64,000 bases of DNA from Flavobacteriaceae bacterium PS02293 (GTDB lineage: Bacteria; Bacteroidota; Bacteroidia; Flavobacteriales; Weeksellaceae). Where the stretch lies: positions 744,001-808,000 of the forward strand of contig JASCOV010000001.1 of assembly GCA_029960045.1 (NCBI GenBank), in the 5' to 3' direction. Numbering within the stretch: the stretch's first letter is position 1; every line of letters starts with the position of its first letter. Both the position numbers and the translations under genes were made by a program. The notes below the pieces were generated by a model. It ran no database searches. It was given only the letters and a program-made list of their open reading frames with translations, and was not told the origin of the DNA. This document shows, one piece after another, positions 36,084 to 44,767 of the stretch.

Positions 36084-37412
36084 ATGAAAGATTTCTTTAA
36101 GAGGTTTACTTTAATTTTACTGTTCTTTTTTTCAAAGAATTTATTTTGTCAGTCTTTCGGGAATTTGGCTTCTGCAGTTAGTATTACTATTTGTGAAAAA
36201 TCAAATTTAAAATTATACAATATTACCAATAATGGAAACTCTTCTGATGCGATAAATCCCGGCGGAAGTTTTTTTAACGGTCTTTTTCTTGGAGAATTTT
36301 ATGCTGATACCAAATCTTTGAATTTAACTGGAGGTGAAGTCAAAAGCATCTCCTATGACAATGCGAAAATATGCGAGATCAATTTGTTTTACACAATTTA
36401 TGAAATCAATAACAGACCAGTTTCTCCAATGTTTTCATCTTTGAAACTGACTGATACTTTTGCTTGTTCCAGTGGACAGTTTTCCGATAATTTTGGTTCT
36501 TGTTACGATACGACTACCAGAAAATATATCAAATATAAAACCTTCGATTACGAAGTTGATTTGACAAATCGAATTCCGGGAAAGTATGTTTTAGAAACTT
36601 ATTTTGAATATTCTGGCGATTTGAATAATACAAATTGTAGTGACAAATATGTTATAAATAATACCAATCAAAACTACCGTGCAGAATTTACAATTCTTCC
36701 TAAACCCGGTGAAAATGCCGAAATTGAATTTTGTAAAGATGATACATCTATTTCATTATTTTCATTGATCAAATCAACTGATACCTCCGGAAGTTGGAGT
36801 GGGCCAAGTGAATTGAGTAATGGTTATTTAGGAATTTTTGATCCGAATAATAACGCATTTGGAAATTACATCTATAAAATAGACAATAAAAAAGGCTGTA
36901 GTTATACAATTAATGTCAACACCAAAAATATTACACCAATCATCAAAGATGTTTTAATTTGGGATGATTATATAGAAGTTATACCTTCCGATGGTTTGAT
37001 TTCCGAATATGAATACTCTTTGAATAATGTTAATTGGCAAAAGTCCAATCGTTTTTCTAATTTAGTTAAAGGCACTGTTTATAACGCTTATGTAAGACGT
37101 TTAAATGATACCTGTATTTCGGTTTCTAAGTTATTTTCATTACTTTCTATAGCTAATTTTATTTCGCCAAACGGAGATGGAAAAAATGATGAGATCAATT
37201 TTTACGGTACAGAATTCTTAAATAATTCTAATCTTGAAATTTTTGATGTCAATGGAAAAAAAGTCTTTAAAGAACTTTCCAAACCTAATGAAATACTAAA
37301 ATGGAATGGTAAGGAATTAGGAAGAAGCCTTCCTACCAATACTTATTGGTACTCGCTTAGTTTGATTAACGGTAAAACTTTTACAGGATGGATTTTTCTT
37401 AAAAATTATTAG
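36084..37412 (+). CDS. Secreted protein with type B T9SS sorting domain
   Basis: This 442-residue exported protein has a signal peptide (KRFTLILLFFFSKNLFCQSF) and a long middle with several short Ig-like stretches (e.g. NIT-NNGNSSDAINPGGSF, KPGENAEIEFCKDDTSI). The C-terminal ~85 residues form a type B (gliding-motility/CHU_C) sorting domain: FISPNGDGKNDEINFYG, NSNLEIFDVNGKKVFKE, TYWYSLSLINGKTFTGW. That tail targets it to T9SS export, possibly with SprF-type help. The bulk has no recognisable enzyme motif; an adhesin or surface structure role is possible. It follows the polA tail copy by 36 bases and was probably polA's original downstream neighbour. Confidence 0.75.
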   Translation: MKDFFKRFTLILLFFFSKNLFCQSFGNLASAVSITICEKSNLKLYNITNNGNSSDAINPGGSFFNGLFLGEFYADTKSLNLTGGEVKSISYDNAKICEINLFYTIYEINNRPVSPMFSSLKLTDTFACSSGQFSDNFGSCYDTTTRKYIKYKTFDYEVDLTNRIPGKYVLETYFEYSGDLNNTNCSDKYVINNTNQNYRAEFTILPKPGENAEIEFCKDDTSISLFSLIKSTDTSGSWSGPSELSNGYLGIFDPNNNAFGNYIYKIDNKKGCSYTINVNTKNITPIIKDVLIWDDYIEVIPSDGLISEYEYSLNNVNWQKSNRFSNLVKGTVYNAYVRRLNDTCISVSKLFSLLSIANFISPNGDGKNDEINFYGTEFLNNSNLEIFDVNGKKVFKELSKPNEILKWNGKELGRSLPTNTYWYSLSLINGKTFTGWIFLKNY

Positions 37413-37512
37413 AAAAATTAGTTTTAATCTGAAATTATTATTTCAAATTTTTGTTACTTTATTAAACGGAAACGGTTTTATTAAATTTAAAAATAATTAA
37501 AAACATATAAAT

Positions 37513-37782
37513 ATGAAAGCAGTAGTATTTTACGAACACAACGCAGAAAAAACAATGGATGAATTTATGGCAGTTTTCCCACGTCATGAAGTGTTGGAAG
37601 AAGAGTTTATCAAGTCTGGAAAAGTATTGGGAACAGGTGCATTTGCCAAAGAAGGAGAAGGCGCAATGGCGATTTTCATCAACAAAGAAGCTGCAGAAGA
37701 GTTCGTAAATGGCGACCCTTTTGTGCAGGAAGGTTTGATTGCCAAAGTGACCATCAGAGAATGGAACGATGAATTAGCTTAA
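37513..37782 (+). CDS. YciI-family protein
   Basis: This 89-residue protein has the YciI fold pattern: MKAVVFYEHNAEKTMDEFM at the start, HEVLEEEFIKSGKVLGTGAF, EGEGAMAIFINKEAAEEFV and the closing DPFVQEGLIAKVTIREW. DPFVxxGL near the end is the family signature, containing the conserved aspartate. The family is dimeric and resembles muconolactone isomerase; some members are peroxidases or part of fused enzymes, but the physiological role is mostly unknown. It leads a compact plus-strand run with VOC and SdpI genes. Confidence 0.8.
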   Translation: MKAVVFYEHNAEKTMDEFMAVFPRHEVLEEEFIKSGKVLGTGAFAKEGEGAMAIFINKEAAEEFVNGDPFVQEGLIAKVTIREWNDELA

Positions 37783-37794
37783 AAAAATTAAATT

Positions 37795-38145
37795 ATGATT
37801 TCACTTATTATTCCAAAACTTCCTTTTATAAATAAAGAGAAGACCGTAGATTATTATCATAAATTAGGTTTTGAATTGATTGCTGATTATGGCGATTATC
37901 TGATTACAAAATATCAGGAATTGGAAATTCATTTTTTCAGTTTTGAAACTTTGTTGCCGGAAAAATCGGATTTTATGATCTATCTGAGAATTGAAAATGA
38001 TATTGAAGGATTTTATCAAGATATTCAAAATAAAGAAATTGAAATCCATCCAAATGGAAAATTAGAAACGAAACCTTGGAATATGAAAGAGTTTTCTTTG
38101 ATAGATCCAAATGGAACGTTATTGACTTTTGGAGAGAAGAATTAA
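37795..38145 (+). CDS. VOC-superfamily (glyoxalase/bleomycin-resistance fold) protein
   Basis: This 116-residue protein contains one vicinal-oxygen-chelate module pair: IPKLPFINKEKTVDYYHKLG at the start, LITKYQELEIHFFSFETL (possible metal ligand H), YLRIENDIEGFYQDIQNKEI and the typical end KEFSLIDPNGTLLTFGEK, with the E/D-P-N-G-T-L pattern seen in antibiotic-binding VOC proteins. Bleomycin-type binding proteins and lactoylglutathione lyases both fall here; the exact function cannot be told. It starts 12 bases after the YciI gene, so it is co-transcribed. Confidence 0.75.
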   Translation: MISLIIPKLPFINKEKTVDYYHKLGFELIADYGDYLITKYQELEIHFFSFETLLPEKSDFMIYLRIENDIEGFYQDIQNKEIEIHPNGKLETKPWNMKEFSLIDPNGTLLTFGEKN

Positions 38146-38161
38146 TTTTAAATAATCACTT

Positions 38162-38509
38162 ATGTTAGAAAATTCCACATCAGTTCCTTTACTTGTCGGA
38201 TCGGTTTTCTTGTTTGCAGGAATATTGATGTTTGTATTTCCTCCAAAGAAAATCAATTATCTATATGGTTACAGAACTCAAAATTCAATGAAAAATTTGG
38301 AACGATGGAATTTTGCCCAAAAATTGTCTTCAAGATTAATGATTATTTGTGGCGCTTTACTTTTAATTACGGGAATTGTTGGATTAATTTTATTTCCAGA
38401 TCAAAATGTTATTAATACAATTGGAATAGTTGAATCCTTATTACTAACAATATTTTTATTCGTAAAAACAGAATTTGAGCTGAAAAATAAATTTGGAAAA
38501 ACTTTGTAA
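38162..38509 (+). CDS. SdpI-family membrane protein
   Basis: This 115-residue inner-membrane protein has three hydrophobic segments (~10-28, ~56-80 and ~86-103). Between the first two is the SdpI signature NYLYGYRTQNSMKNLERWNF, with the conserved YGYRT..S...WxxA pattern. In Bacillus the family member SdpI gives immunity to the SdpC killing factor and acts in signalling, but most single-domain members have no known role. It lies 16 bases after the VOC gene and probably ends that small operon. Confidence 0.8.
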   Translation: MLENSTSVPLLVGSVFLFAGILMFVFPPKKINYLYGYRTQNSMKNLERWNFAQKLSSRLMIICGALLLITGIVGLILFPDQNVINTIGIVESLLLTIFLFVKTEFELKNKFGKTL

Positions 38510-38549
38510 CAAATTTTTTATAACACCGACTTAATATTAAATTTACTCT

Positions 38550-39575
38550 ATGAAAAATATAAAACTATATGGTTTTCTTGCTGGTTTTGCAGTTTTGCAA
38601 AGTTGCTCGACGGCTAAAAATTTTACTTACGAAGGCAAAGGTTTTAAAGAGGCTTACAACAGCATTAGTCAGGAAGAACTTAAAACTAATCTCTACATCA
38701 TCGCTGCTGACGATATGGAGGGCAGAGATACAGGAAGCGCAGGTCAGAAAAAAGCCGGCGTTTATATGATTGAGCAGTACAAAAAAAACGGAATTGGTTT
38801 TCCCGCAGCTTTAGGTTCATATTACCAAAAAGTACCTGCTGAAGCGATGAAAAAATATGGCGAATCACTACCAGACTCTGAAAATATTCTGGCGTATATC
38901 GAAGGAAGTGAAAAACCAAATGAGGTCATTGTAGTTTCTGCACACTACGATCACGTAGGAACCAAAAATGGAGTAGTTTTCAATGGTGCAGATGATGACG
39001 GAAGTGGAACTGTTGCGGTAATGGAAATTGCACAGGCTTTTCAGGAAGCTAAGAAAAAAGGTTATGGACCGAAGAGATCTATTCTTTTTCTTCACGTAAC
39101 TGGTGAAGAGCACGGACTTTTTGGTTCCGAATATTACTCTGATCATCCTGTTTTTCCTTTAGCTAATACAGTTGCAGATCTTAATATCGATATGATCGGG
39201 CGTGATGATCCGGAAAACAGAGGTAAACAATATGTTTATGTCATTGGTTCTGAAATGTTGAGTTCTGAATTGAAAAAAATCAATGTTGCAGCTAACGATA
39301 AAACCGTGAAGCTGGAACTTAATTATAAATATGACGATCCGAAAGATACTGAGAGATTGTATTACAGATCAGATCATTACAACTTTGCAAAGCATAATAT
39401 TCCGGTAGCATTTTTCTTTGACGGTATTCACGAAGATTATCACAAATCGACAGATGATCCGGATAAGATAGATTACCCATTGTTGCAGAAAAGAACACAG
39501 TTGGTTTTTGCTACAGCTTGGGAATTGGCGAACAGACCAGAGAGAATTGTGGTTGATGGGAAGAATAATAGATAG
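38550..39575 (+). CDS. M28-family zinc aminopeptidase lipoprotein
   Basis: This 341-residue lipoprotein has a lipobox (LQSC at 16-19). The M28 metal ligands are all visible: H in VSAHYDHVG (~134), bridging D in NGADDDGSGTVA (~146-155), catalytic E-E in TGEEHGLFGSEYY (~188-200), D in LNIDMIGRDDP (~215) and H in RSDHYNFAKHNIP (~282). It should cut N-terminal residues from peptides in the periplasm or at the surface. The length is typical for single-domain M28 lipoproteins without a PA insert. A strong terminator shared with the convergent Nudix gene follows. Confidence 0.9.
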   Translation: MKNIKLYGFLAGFAVLQSCSTAKNFTYEGKGFKEAYNSISQEELKTNLYIIAADDMEGRDTGSAGQKKAGVYMIEQYKKNGIGFPAALGSYYQKVPAEAMKKYGESLPDSENILAYIEGSEKPNEVIVVSAHYDHVGTKNGVVFNGADDDGSGTVAVMEIAQAFQEAKKKGYGPKRSILFLHVTGEEHGLFGSEYYSDHPVFPLANTVADLNIDMIGRDDPENRGKQYVYVIGSEMLSSELKKINVAANDKTVKLELNYKYDDPKDTERLYYRSDHYNFAKHNIPVAFFFDGIHEDYHKSTDDPDKIDYPLLQKRTQLVFATAWELANRPERIVVDGKNNR

Positions 39576-39640
39576 GTTTTAGGTAAAAGAGTTTAGGTTT
39601 TAGTTTAAAATCAATTCCTTAAAAATATCCAATTAATAGA

Positions 39641-39670
39641 AAAGACGACTTATTTCAGTCGTCTTTTTTT
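39641..39670. terminator. Bidirectional terminator between the M28 peptidase and Nudix regulator genes
   Basis: AAAGACGACT (39641-39650) and AGTCGTCTTT form a 10-bp stem, followed by seven T in all on the plus strand and preceded by A-rich sequence, so it could serve both convergent genes. It is 65 bases after the peptidase stop and 17 bases from the Nudix-gene stop. Confidence 0.85.
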
Positions 39671-39686
39671 ATGCTAAATTCAAAAA

Positions 39687-40454
39687 TTATTTGTCAAAGT
39701 CTGATTGCTTGATTTCAGAACCTTCTAAAAATCTGTACAGGAAAGGCGCTTTGTTTGCAGAACCACTGTAATGTTTTTCCAATCTTTCTAAAATATTCAT
39801 GCTTAATATTTTTCTTTGAAAATTGTTTCGTCTAAGAGGTTCTCCAAGAATTGATTCGTAAAGATTTTGAAGTTCTTTCATTGTGAATTTATCTGGGAGA
39901 AGATTGCTTCCCATCACTTGATAATCTATGTTTTTTCTGAGATAGAGGAGTCCTTTTTCTATCATTTCTTTGTGATCAAAGGCGAGATTCGGGATTTCAT
40001 TGATGTCAAACCATTGGCAAACTTCATTGAAAGAATCCGGAAAAGTGTACGTCAATGTATAATCTATCAAAGCATAATAACCGACAGAGATAAAACGCTG
40101 ATAAATCCAGTGATTGGTATCAACTTCGATATTTTTGTTCTCCAAAAGTTTCTGATGCGTATTGTTTTCTGTTCTTTTGATATCCCCAAAAGTGTAGAAC
40201 TGCTCCATAAAAACATCGGAAAGATGTGTTCTTTCGTACAAAGTTCTTGCAGCGGCGTCATTCAGATTTTCATCATTAAAAATAAATCCTCCAGGAACTG
40301 CCCAAAGATCCAAATCGTGATATTTTAATAACAAAACCTTCAGTGCATCCTTATGAAAACCGAATATGACGCAGTCCACAGAGACGTGTTCTACAAAATC
40401 ATTGGTATCTATTAGTTCTCTTAGATTCTGTTTATTTTTATTGTTTTCGGTCAT
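39687..40454 (-). CDS. NrtR-like transcriptional regulator with degenerate Nudix domain
   Basis: This 255-residue protein has a Nudix fold (~20-150) joined to a winged-helix C-terminus (~165-240: FTMKELQNLYESILGEPLRR, NFQRKILSMNILERLE). The Nudix box is GGFIFNDENLNDAAARTLYE; the catalytic REUxEE core reads RTLYER, so two acids are lost and hydrolysis is unlikely. This matches NrtR/AraR-type regulators, in which the Nudix domain only senses a metabolite. It overlaps the MFS gene by 17 bases and lies beside a glucan-utilisation locus. I infer that it controls that locus or its transporter, with the effector unknown. Confidence 0.75.
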   Translation of the reverse strand: MTENNKNKQNLRELIDTNDFVEHVSVDCVIFGFHKDALKVLLLKYHDLDLWAVPGGFIFNDENLNDAAARTLYERTHLSDVFMEQFYTFGDIKRTENNTHQKLLENKNIEVDTNHWIYQRFISVGYYALIDYTLTYTFPDSFNEVCQWFDINEIPNLAFDHKEMIEKGLLYLRKNIDYQVMGSNLLPDKFTMKELQNLYESILGEPLRRNNFQRKILSMNILERLEKHYSGSANKAPFLYRFLEGSEIKQSDFDK

Positions 40455-41631
40455 AGGTTATTGGCGTTTTATTTAGAAAAAATGTGAGACCAAATATAAT
40501 TAATAATGGCAATAAAATAAATAAAGGATAAAAATTACTCACATCTTTATGAAAAATGATTGCCATATACAGTGATCCGACCGAACTTCCTAAAGAAGAA
40601 CAGATCACAACTATCGATACTAAAAGATGGGTTTTTTCTTTCGGAACTTTATTAAGAATTTCAGAATTATAAAGAGGAAAAAGTGGTGCTAAAAATAAGC
40701 CAATCATCGGCATTATGAAGATCAATAAGAACTTATAATCGTTGTAAAAATAAGAGATCAAAACCTGACAAATAATCAATATCGAAAATACAATTCCTAG
40801 ACAAATCAAAACAAAAGGAAACCAGTGAAATCTTAATATCAATCGACTTGTTGCCAATCTCCCGAAAAATGAAAATAAGGCTAAAAATGCAGAAGCCTGC
40901 AATGCGAAGTAAGAATTGATCTTCAAATTATTTCTGAAAAAACTAGGAAGCCAGGAATTAAAACTTTGTTCTACAAATACCATAAAAAATACGATAATGA
41001 AGAAATAAACGATCTTCGGAGTCAGAAAAAATTTCCATTCTCCGGATTTTTTTTCTAAATCTGAATTTGGTTCCTCATCGATTTTTGCAGATCTCAGCAT
41101 CAGCAAAGTGATGATACTTAATAAGGCAATGACCCAAAATCCGAACTTCCAATACTCGGCATAAGAACTTGTCAGCAATGTTCCAAAACCAATATTCACA
41201 AAGAAAATTCCAATCATAAATGATGCATCTACACTACTGATTGCACTGGACAACTGCTGATCTTTAAAATTATTCTTAATAATACTGAAAACCGAAATCT
41301 TTGCCAAAGCGAAGCTGATGCCTACAATACTAAGCCATATTTTGAAAAACCAAAAAGTATCAACCAATGGTAATGCAATACAGCTTACAAGTATGAAAAG
41401 TAAGGAAAATATTAAAGCATTTTTGTTGCCTGTTTTCGCAATCAGATTCACACAAAACAACGATACAATCGCCATTGGAATATCTTTAAAAGACTCCAAA
41501 ACACCCAGACCTTTGTAAGATACTTTCTCTGACAATTGCAGAATAATCACGCCCATACTATTCAATAGCATAGAGAAGATCAAAAAGCTTAACATTAATG
41601 GAAGCTTAATCTTGTTTTTATTAACATTCAT
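40438..41631 (-). CDS. MFS sugar-type transporter
   Basis: This 397-residue major facilitator protein has twelve hydrophobic segments. Signs are the first helix LMLSFLIFSMLLNSMGVIIL, GVLESFKDIPMAIVSLFCVN, an internal SFFGRLATSRLILRFHWFPF and LFLAPLFPLYNSEIL. It lacks a specific substrate motif. It is first in a two-gene unit with the Nudix-type regulator (17-base overlap), divergent from susC with 206 bases between. This makes it a good candidate inner-membrane importer of glucose or short glucans released by the locus, which is inference. Confidence 0.8.
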   Translation of the reverse strand: MNVNKNKIKLPLMLSFLIFSMLLNSMGVIILQLSEKVSYKGLGVLESFKDIPMAIVSLFCVNLIAKTGNKNALIFSLLFILVSCIALPLVDTFWFFKIWLSIVGISFALAKISVFSIIKNNFKDQQLSSAISSVDASFMIGIFFVNIGFGTLLTSSYAEYWKFGFWVIALLSIITLLMLRSAKIDEEPNSDLEKKSGEWKFFLTPKIVYFFIIVFFMVFVEQSFNSWLPSFFRNNLKINSYFALQASAFLALFSFFGRLATSRLILRFHWFPFVLICLGIVFSILIICQVLISYFYNDYKFLLIFIMPMIGLFLAPLFPLYNSEILNKVPKEKTHLLVSIVVICSSLGSSVGSLYMAIIFHKDVSNFYPLFILLPLLIIFGLTFFLNKTPITYDRKQ

Positions 41632-41681
41632 TTAATGATACCTTAACTTTTATTAACAGTGAGAGGTGTTTTTAGTGATTC

Positions 41682-41689
41682 CAAAAGTA
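41682..41689 (-). promoter_or_regulatory. -7 promoter element of the MFS-Nudix unit
   Basis: TACTTTTG on the minus strand fits TAnnTTTG exactly, 50 bases before the MFS start codon. The rest of the 206-base divergent space is very AT-rich and holds the palindrome listed next. Confidence 0.5.
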
Positions 41690-41802
41690 CAAAAATTAAA
41701 ATATATTATGTTAATCAACCTCTTCAAATTACCATTAATAAAAGGAAAATAAAAAAAATAAAATTTTATTTTGTAGTGTGAAAAAAAAAATTACTTTTAT
41801 TG

Positions 41803-41815
41803 TCTCAGTTTGAGA
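41803..41815. promoter_or_regulatory. Palindrome upstream of susC
   Basis: TCTCA-GTT-TGAGA is a perfect 5-3-5 palindrome, ending 22 bases before the susC start codon. It could be the operator for the neighbouring Nudix-type regulator or lie in the leader. No second copy was found in the divergent space, so evidence is thin. Confidence 0.3.
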
Positions 41816-41837
41816 TTAACAAAAAATTAATTAAAAT

Positions 41838-44756
41838 ATGAACTTAAAGTATTCAAAATGTCTCGGATTAGCAGCTGTTCTTTACTTTACAGCAAACTAC
41901 TCCGCGCAACAACGAGTAAGTGACACTGCTTCTAAAGAAAAAGTAATAGAAGAGGTTGTGGTTATTGGTTATGGGACTCAAAAGAAGAGTAATGTTACCG
42001 GTGCGATTGCTAGTATCAAAGCTTCTGATATTGAAAACATTCCGGCAGGTAAGCCTGAGCAGGTATTGCAGGGTAGAGCAGCCGGTGTATCGGTAGTAAC
42101 TAATTCTGGTCAGCCGGGAGCGGCTGCAACGGTTCGTGTCAGAGGAATTACAAGTTTTGGTGCAGGTAGTAATAGTCCATTGTGGGTTGTTGATGGTATT
42201 GTTGTTGACAATATTGGCTGGCTTAATCAATCTGATATTGAAAGTATTGAGGTGCTAAAAGATGGTGCATCATCTGCAATCTATGGAGTTTCTGCTGCAA
42301 AAGGGGTAATTCTTGTAACTACTAAAAAAGGAAAAAAAGGAAAACTTGGTCTTTCTTATAATGGTTTTTACGGATTTGGAAATGCTGCTAAAAAATTAGA
42401 TCTTCTGAATGCTACACAATATGCAACTATCATCAATGAAGCTTTTTCTAATGATGGTAAACCTATACGTTATGATGATCCTTCAAAATTAGGAAAAGGA
42501 ACAGATTGGCAAGACACTATTTTTGGGACTGGTGAAAAATCTAATCACGAGGTAAGTCTTACTGGTGGAAATGAAAAATCTACATACTATGCATCATTCG
42601 GATATTTTGATCAGACTGGTATTGTAATGAGTGATATGTCTTATTACAAAAGACTTAATGCTAGACTAAACTCAACACACAAGGTTACAGATTTTTTGAC
42701 TATAGGACAAACTTTTGCTTATACCCACACAAAATCACAAGGAATTAGTGCTAATGAGGAATATGGTGGCCCGCTAGCATCAGCAGTTAATTTGGATCCA
42801 ACAACTCCGGTTGTAGTGACAGATTGGTCTATGGTAGACCCAAGTGGCTATACTAATCCATATATTATCCGTGACCCAAATGGTAATCCCTATGGAATTT
42901 CCCGTTATGTAAATCAAGAGATGACCAATCCACAAGCTTTCCGTTACATACAACAAGGGAATTACAGCTGGTCGGATGATCTTGTTGCAAATATTTTTGC
43001 TGAGCTAAAACTTCATAAAACATTGACTTTTAAAACTAGTTTAAATGGCAAAAAGTCTTATTGGGGAAGTCGTTCTTTCACACCTAAATATTATTTGAGT
43101 CCGAATTACAGTAATCTAAACTTCAATAGTTTGAGTAAAACGGATGAAAATAAATTCGAATGGAGTATGGAAAATACTTTGAATTATCAAAATAGATTCG
43201 GAGAGCACAATTTAAATGTCTTAGTTGGACAGGGAGTTTACAGATATAATATTTCTGGCGGTACTAGTTTAACTTACACCAATCTGCCTATTGATAATTG
43301 GCGTGATGCATCCTTTAACTTCAATATTCCTCAAGATGATATTACAGCAACTGGGTGGGATGGAATTCAAACTCGTAAAGCATCTTATTTTGGTAGAATT
43401 ATTTATGATTATGCAGATAAATATTTATTTACCGGAACTATTCGTAGAGATGGATCATCAAAATTTGCTACAAAAGAGCACTGGGGAACTTTCCCATCTA
43501 TGTCATTAGGATGGAATGTGAATAAAGAAAACTTCTGGCCAGAAAATAAAGTAGTCAATAATTTGAAATTGAGAGGAGGTTATGGAGTTTTAGGAAATGA
43601 CGAAATGGAGAATTTTAGATTTGCAAGTTTTATGGTTTCTGGAAGTAATTATACTAACAGTGGTAATAATATCATCATTGGATATGCTCCAAGTACACTG
43701 GAAAATCCTAACCTAAAATGGGAAGAAACTAGCCAGCTAAATATTGCTGCAGATTTAAAACTATTTACAAATTTCACTTTTACAGCAGATTGGTACAAAA
43801 AGAAAACAACTGATATCTTAAGACAAATTAATATTCCTGGTTATGTAGGTGTTCCTAATTTACCTTGGTCAAATGTTGGAGATATGGAAAATACAGGTCT
43901 AGAGCTTGAACTTGGATATAAAAAGAACTGGAATGATTTCGGAATATCTGTTAACGGAAACTTTGCGACTATAAAAAACAAAGTTTTAAGACTAGAGGAT
44001 GATATTGATTATTTCAATCTTGCTTCTTTCCAAACAATGGGAGCTGTATCTAGAGTAGAGGTTGGCCAACCTTATGGTTCTTTTTATGGATATACATATA
44101 GTGGTGTTTTCCAAAATCAAGGACAAGTTGACTCTTATGTCAATGCAAACGGCGACAAACTCTTGGCTAATGCAAAACCAGGAGATTTTATCTGGCAAGA
44201 TAATAATGGCGATGGAAAAATTGATGACAACGATAAGGTTAACTTAGGAAGTTCAATTCCTAAATATACTTTTGGTTTGACCGTAAATCTAAATTATAAA
44301 AATTGGGATTTTATGGCATTTGCACAAGGACAAGCGGGTAACAAAATCTTCCAGGGACTTAGAAGATTGGATATGCTAGATGCGAACTATCAGACAAAAA
44401 TATTGGACAGATGGACTGGGGAAGGTTCTACAAATGACAATCCAAGAGTTACAAGAGATGATCCTAATCATAACTATTCTTGGATGTCCAGCTACTATCT
44501 TCAAAAAGGAGACTATATGCGTTTGAAAATCATCCAATTAGGTTATACTATTCCTCAAGATGTTACAACACGTTTTGGAATGAGTAAAGTTAGACTTTAT
44601 ATCACTGGAGAAAATATACTTACTTTCACGAAATATACAGGTTATGATCCAGAAATTGCGGGAAGAAATAACTCCGAGCAAGACATCATAGGAGTTGACA
44701 GAGCTTATTATCCGCAAGCTAGAACATTCTTAATAGGTGCAAATATTCAATTTTAA
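41838..44756 (+). CDS. susC: SusC/RagA-family TonB-linked outer-membrane transporter
   Basis: This 972-residue outer-membrane barrel imports oligosaccharides under the SusD lid. It has a signal peptide to about 23 (NYSA-Q), TonB box KVIEEVVVIGYGTQKKSNVT (~36-55), and a plug with AATVRVRGITSFG, NSPLWVVDGIVVD and IESIEVLKDGASSAIYG (~132-148), all SusC hallmarks. It lacks the ~90-residue N-terminal transthyretin-like domain found in many SusC proteins, so it is somewhat short. The barrel ends in ARTFLIGANIQF. It is first of a block with susD, a glycan-binding-like lipoprotein and three glycosidases, pointing to a beta-glucan substrate. Confidence 0.92.
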   Translation: MNLKYSKCLGLAAVLYFTANYSAQQRVSDTASKEKVIEEVVVIGYGTQKKSNVTGAIASIKASDIENIPAGKPEQVLQGRAAGVSVVTNSGQPGAAATVRVRGITSFGAGSNSPLWVVDGIVVDNIGWLNQSDIESIEVLKDGASSAIYGVSAAKGVILVTTKKGKKGKLGLSYNGFYGFGNAAKKLDLLNATQYATIINEAFSNDGKPIRYDDPSKLGKGTDWQDTIFGTGEKSNHEVSLTGGNEKSTYYASFGYFDQTGIVMSDMSYYKRLNARLNSTHKVTDFLTIGQTFAYTHTKSQGISANEEYGGPLASAVNLDPTTPVVVTDWSMVDPSGYTNPYIIRDPNGNPYGISRYVNQEMTNPQAFRYIQQGNYSWSDDLVANIFAELKLHKTLTFKTSLNGKKSYWGSRSFTPKYYLSPNYSNLNFNSLSKTDENKFEWSMENTLNYQNRFGEHNLNVLVGQGVYRYNISGGTSLTYTNLPIDNWRDASFNFNIPQDDITATGWDGIQTRKASYFGRIIYDYADKYLFTGTIRRDGSSKFATKEHWGTFPSMSLGWNVNKENFWPENKVVNNLKLRGGYGVLGNDEMENFRFASFMVSGSNYTNSGNNIIIGYAPSTLENPNLKWEETSQLNIAADLKLFTNFTFTADWYKKKTTDILRQINIPGYVGVPNLPWSNVGDMENTGLELELGYKKNWNDFGISVNGNFATIKNKVLRLEDDIDYFNLASFQTMGAVSRVEVGQPYGSFYGYTYSGVFQNQGQVDSYVNANGDKLLANAKPGDFIWQDNNGDGKIDDNDKVNLGSSIPKYTFGLTVNLNYKNWDFMAFAQGQAGNKIFQGLRRLDMLDANYQTKILDRWTGEGSTNDNPRVTRDDPNHNYSWMSSYYLQKGDYMRLKIIQLGYTIPQDVTTRFGMSKVRLYITGENILTFTKYTGYDPEIAGRNNSEQDIIGVDRAYYPQARTFLIGANIQF

Positions 44757-44767
44757 TACTTAACAAA

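Noticed and set aside
37464..37478. AAACGGAAACGGTTT as a LacI-type operator
   Set aside because: No LacI-family regulator is in the window and the gene downstream (YciI family) gives no support.
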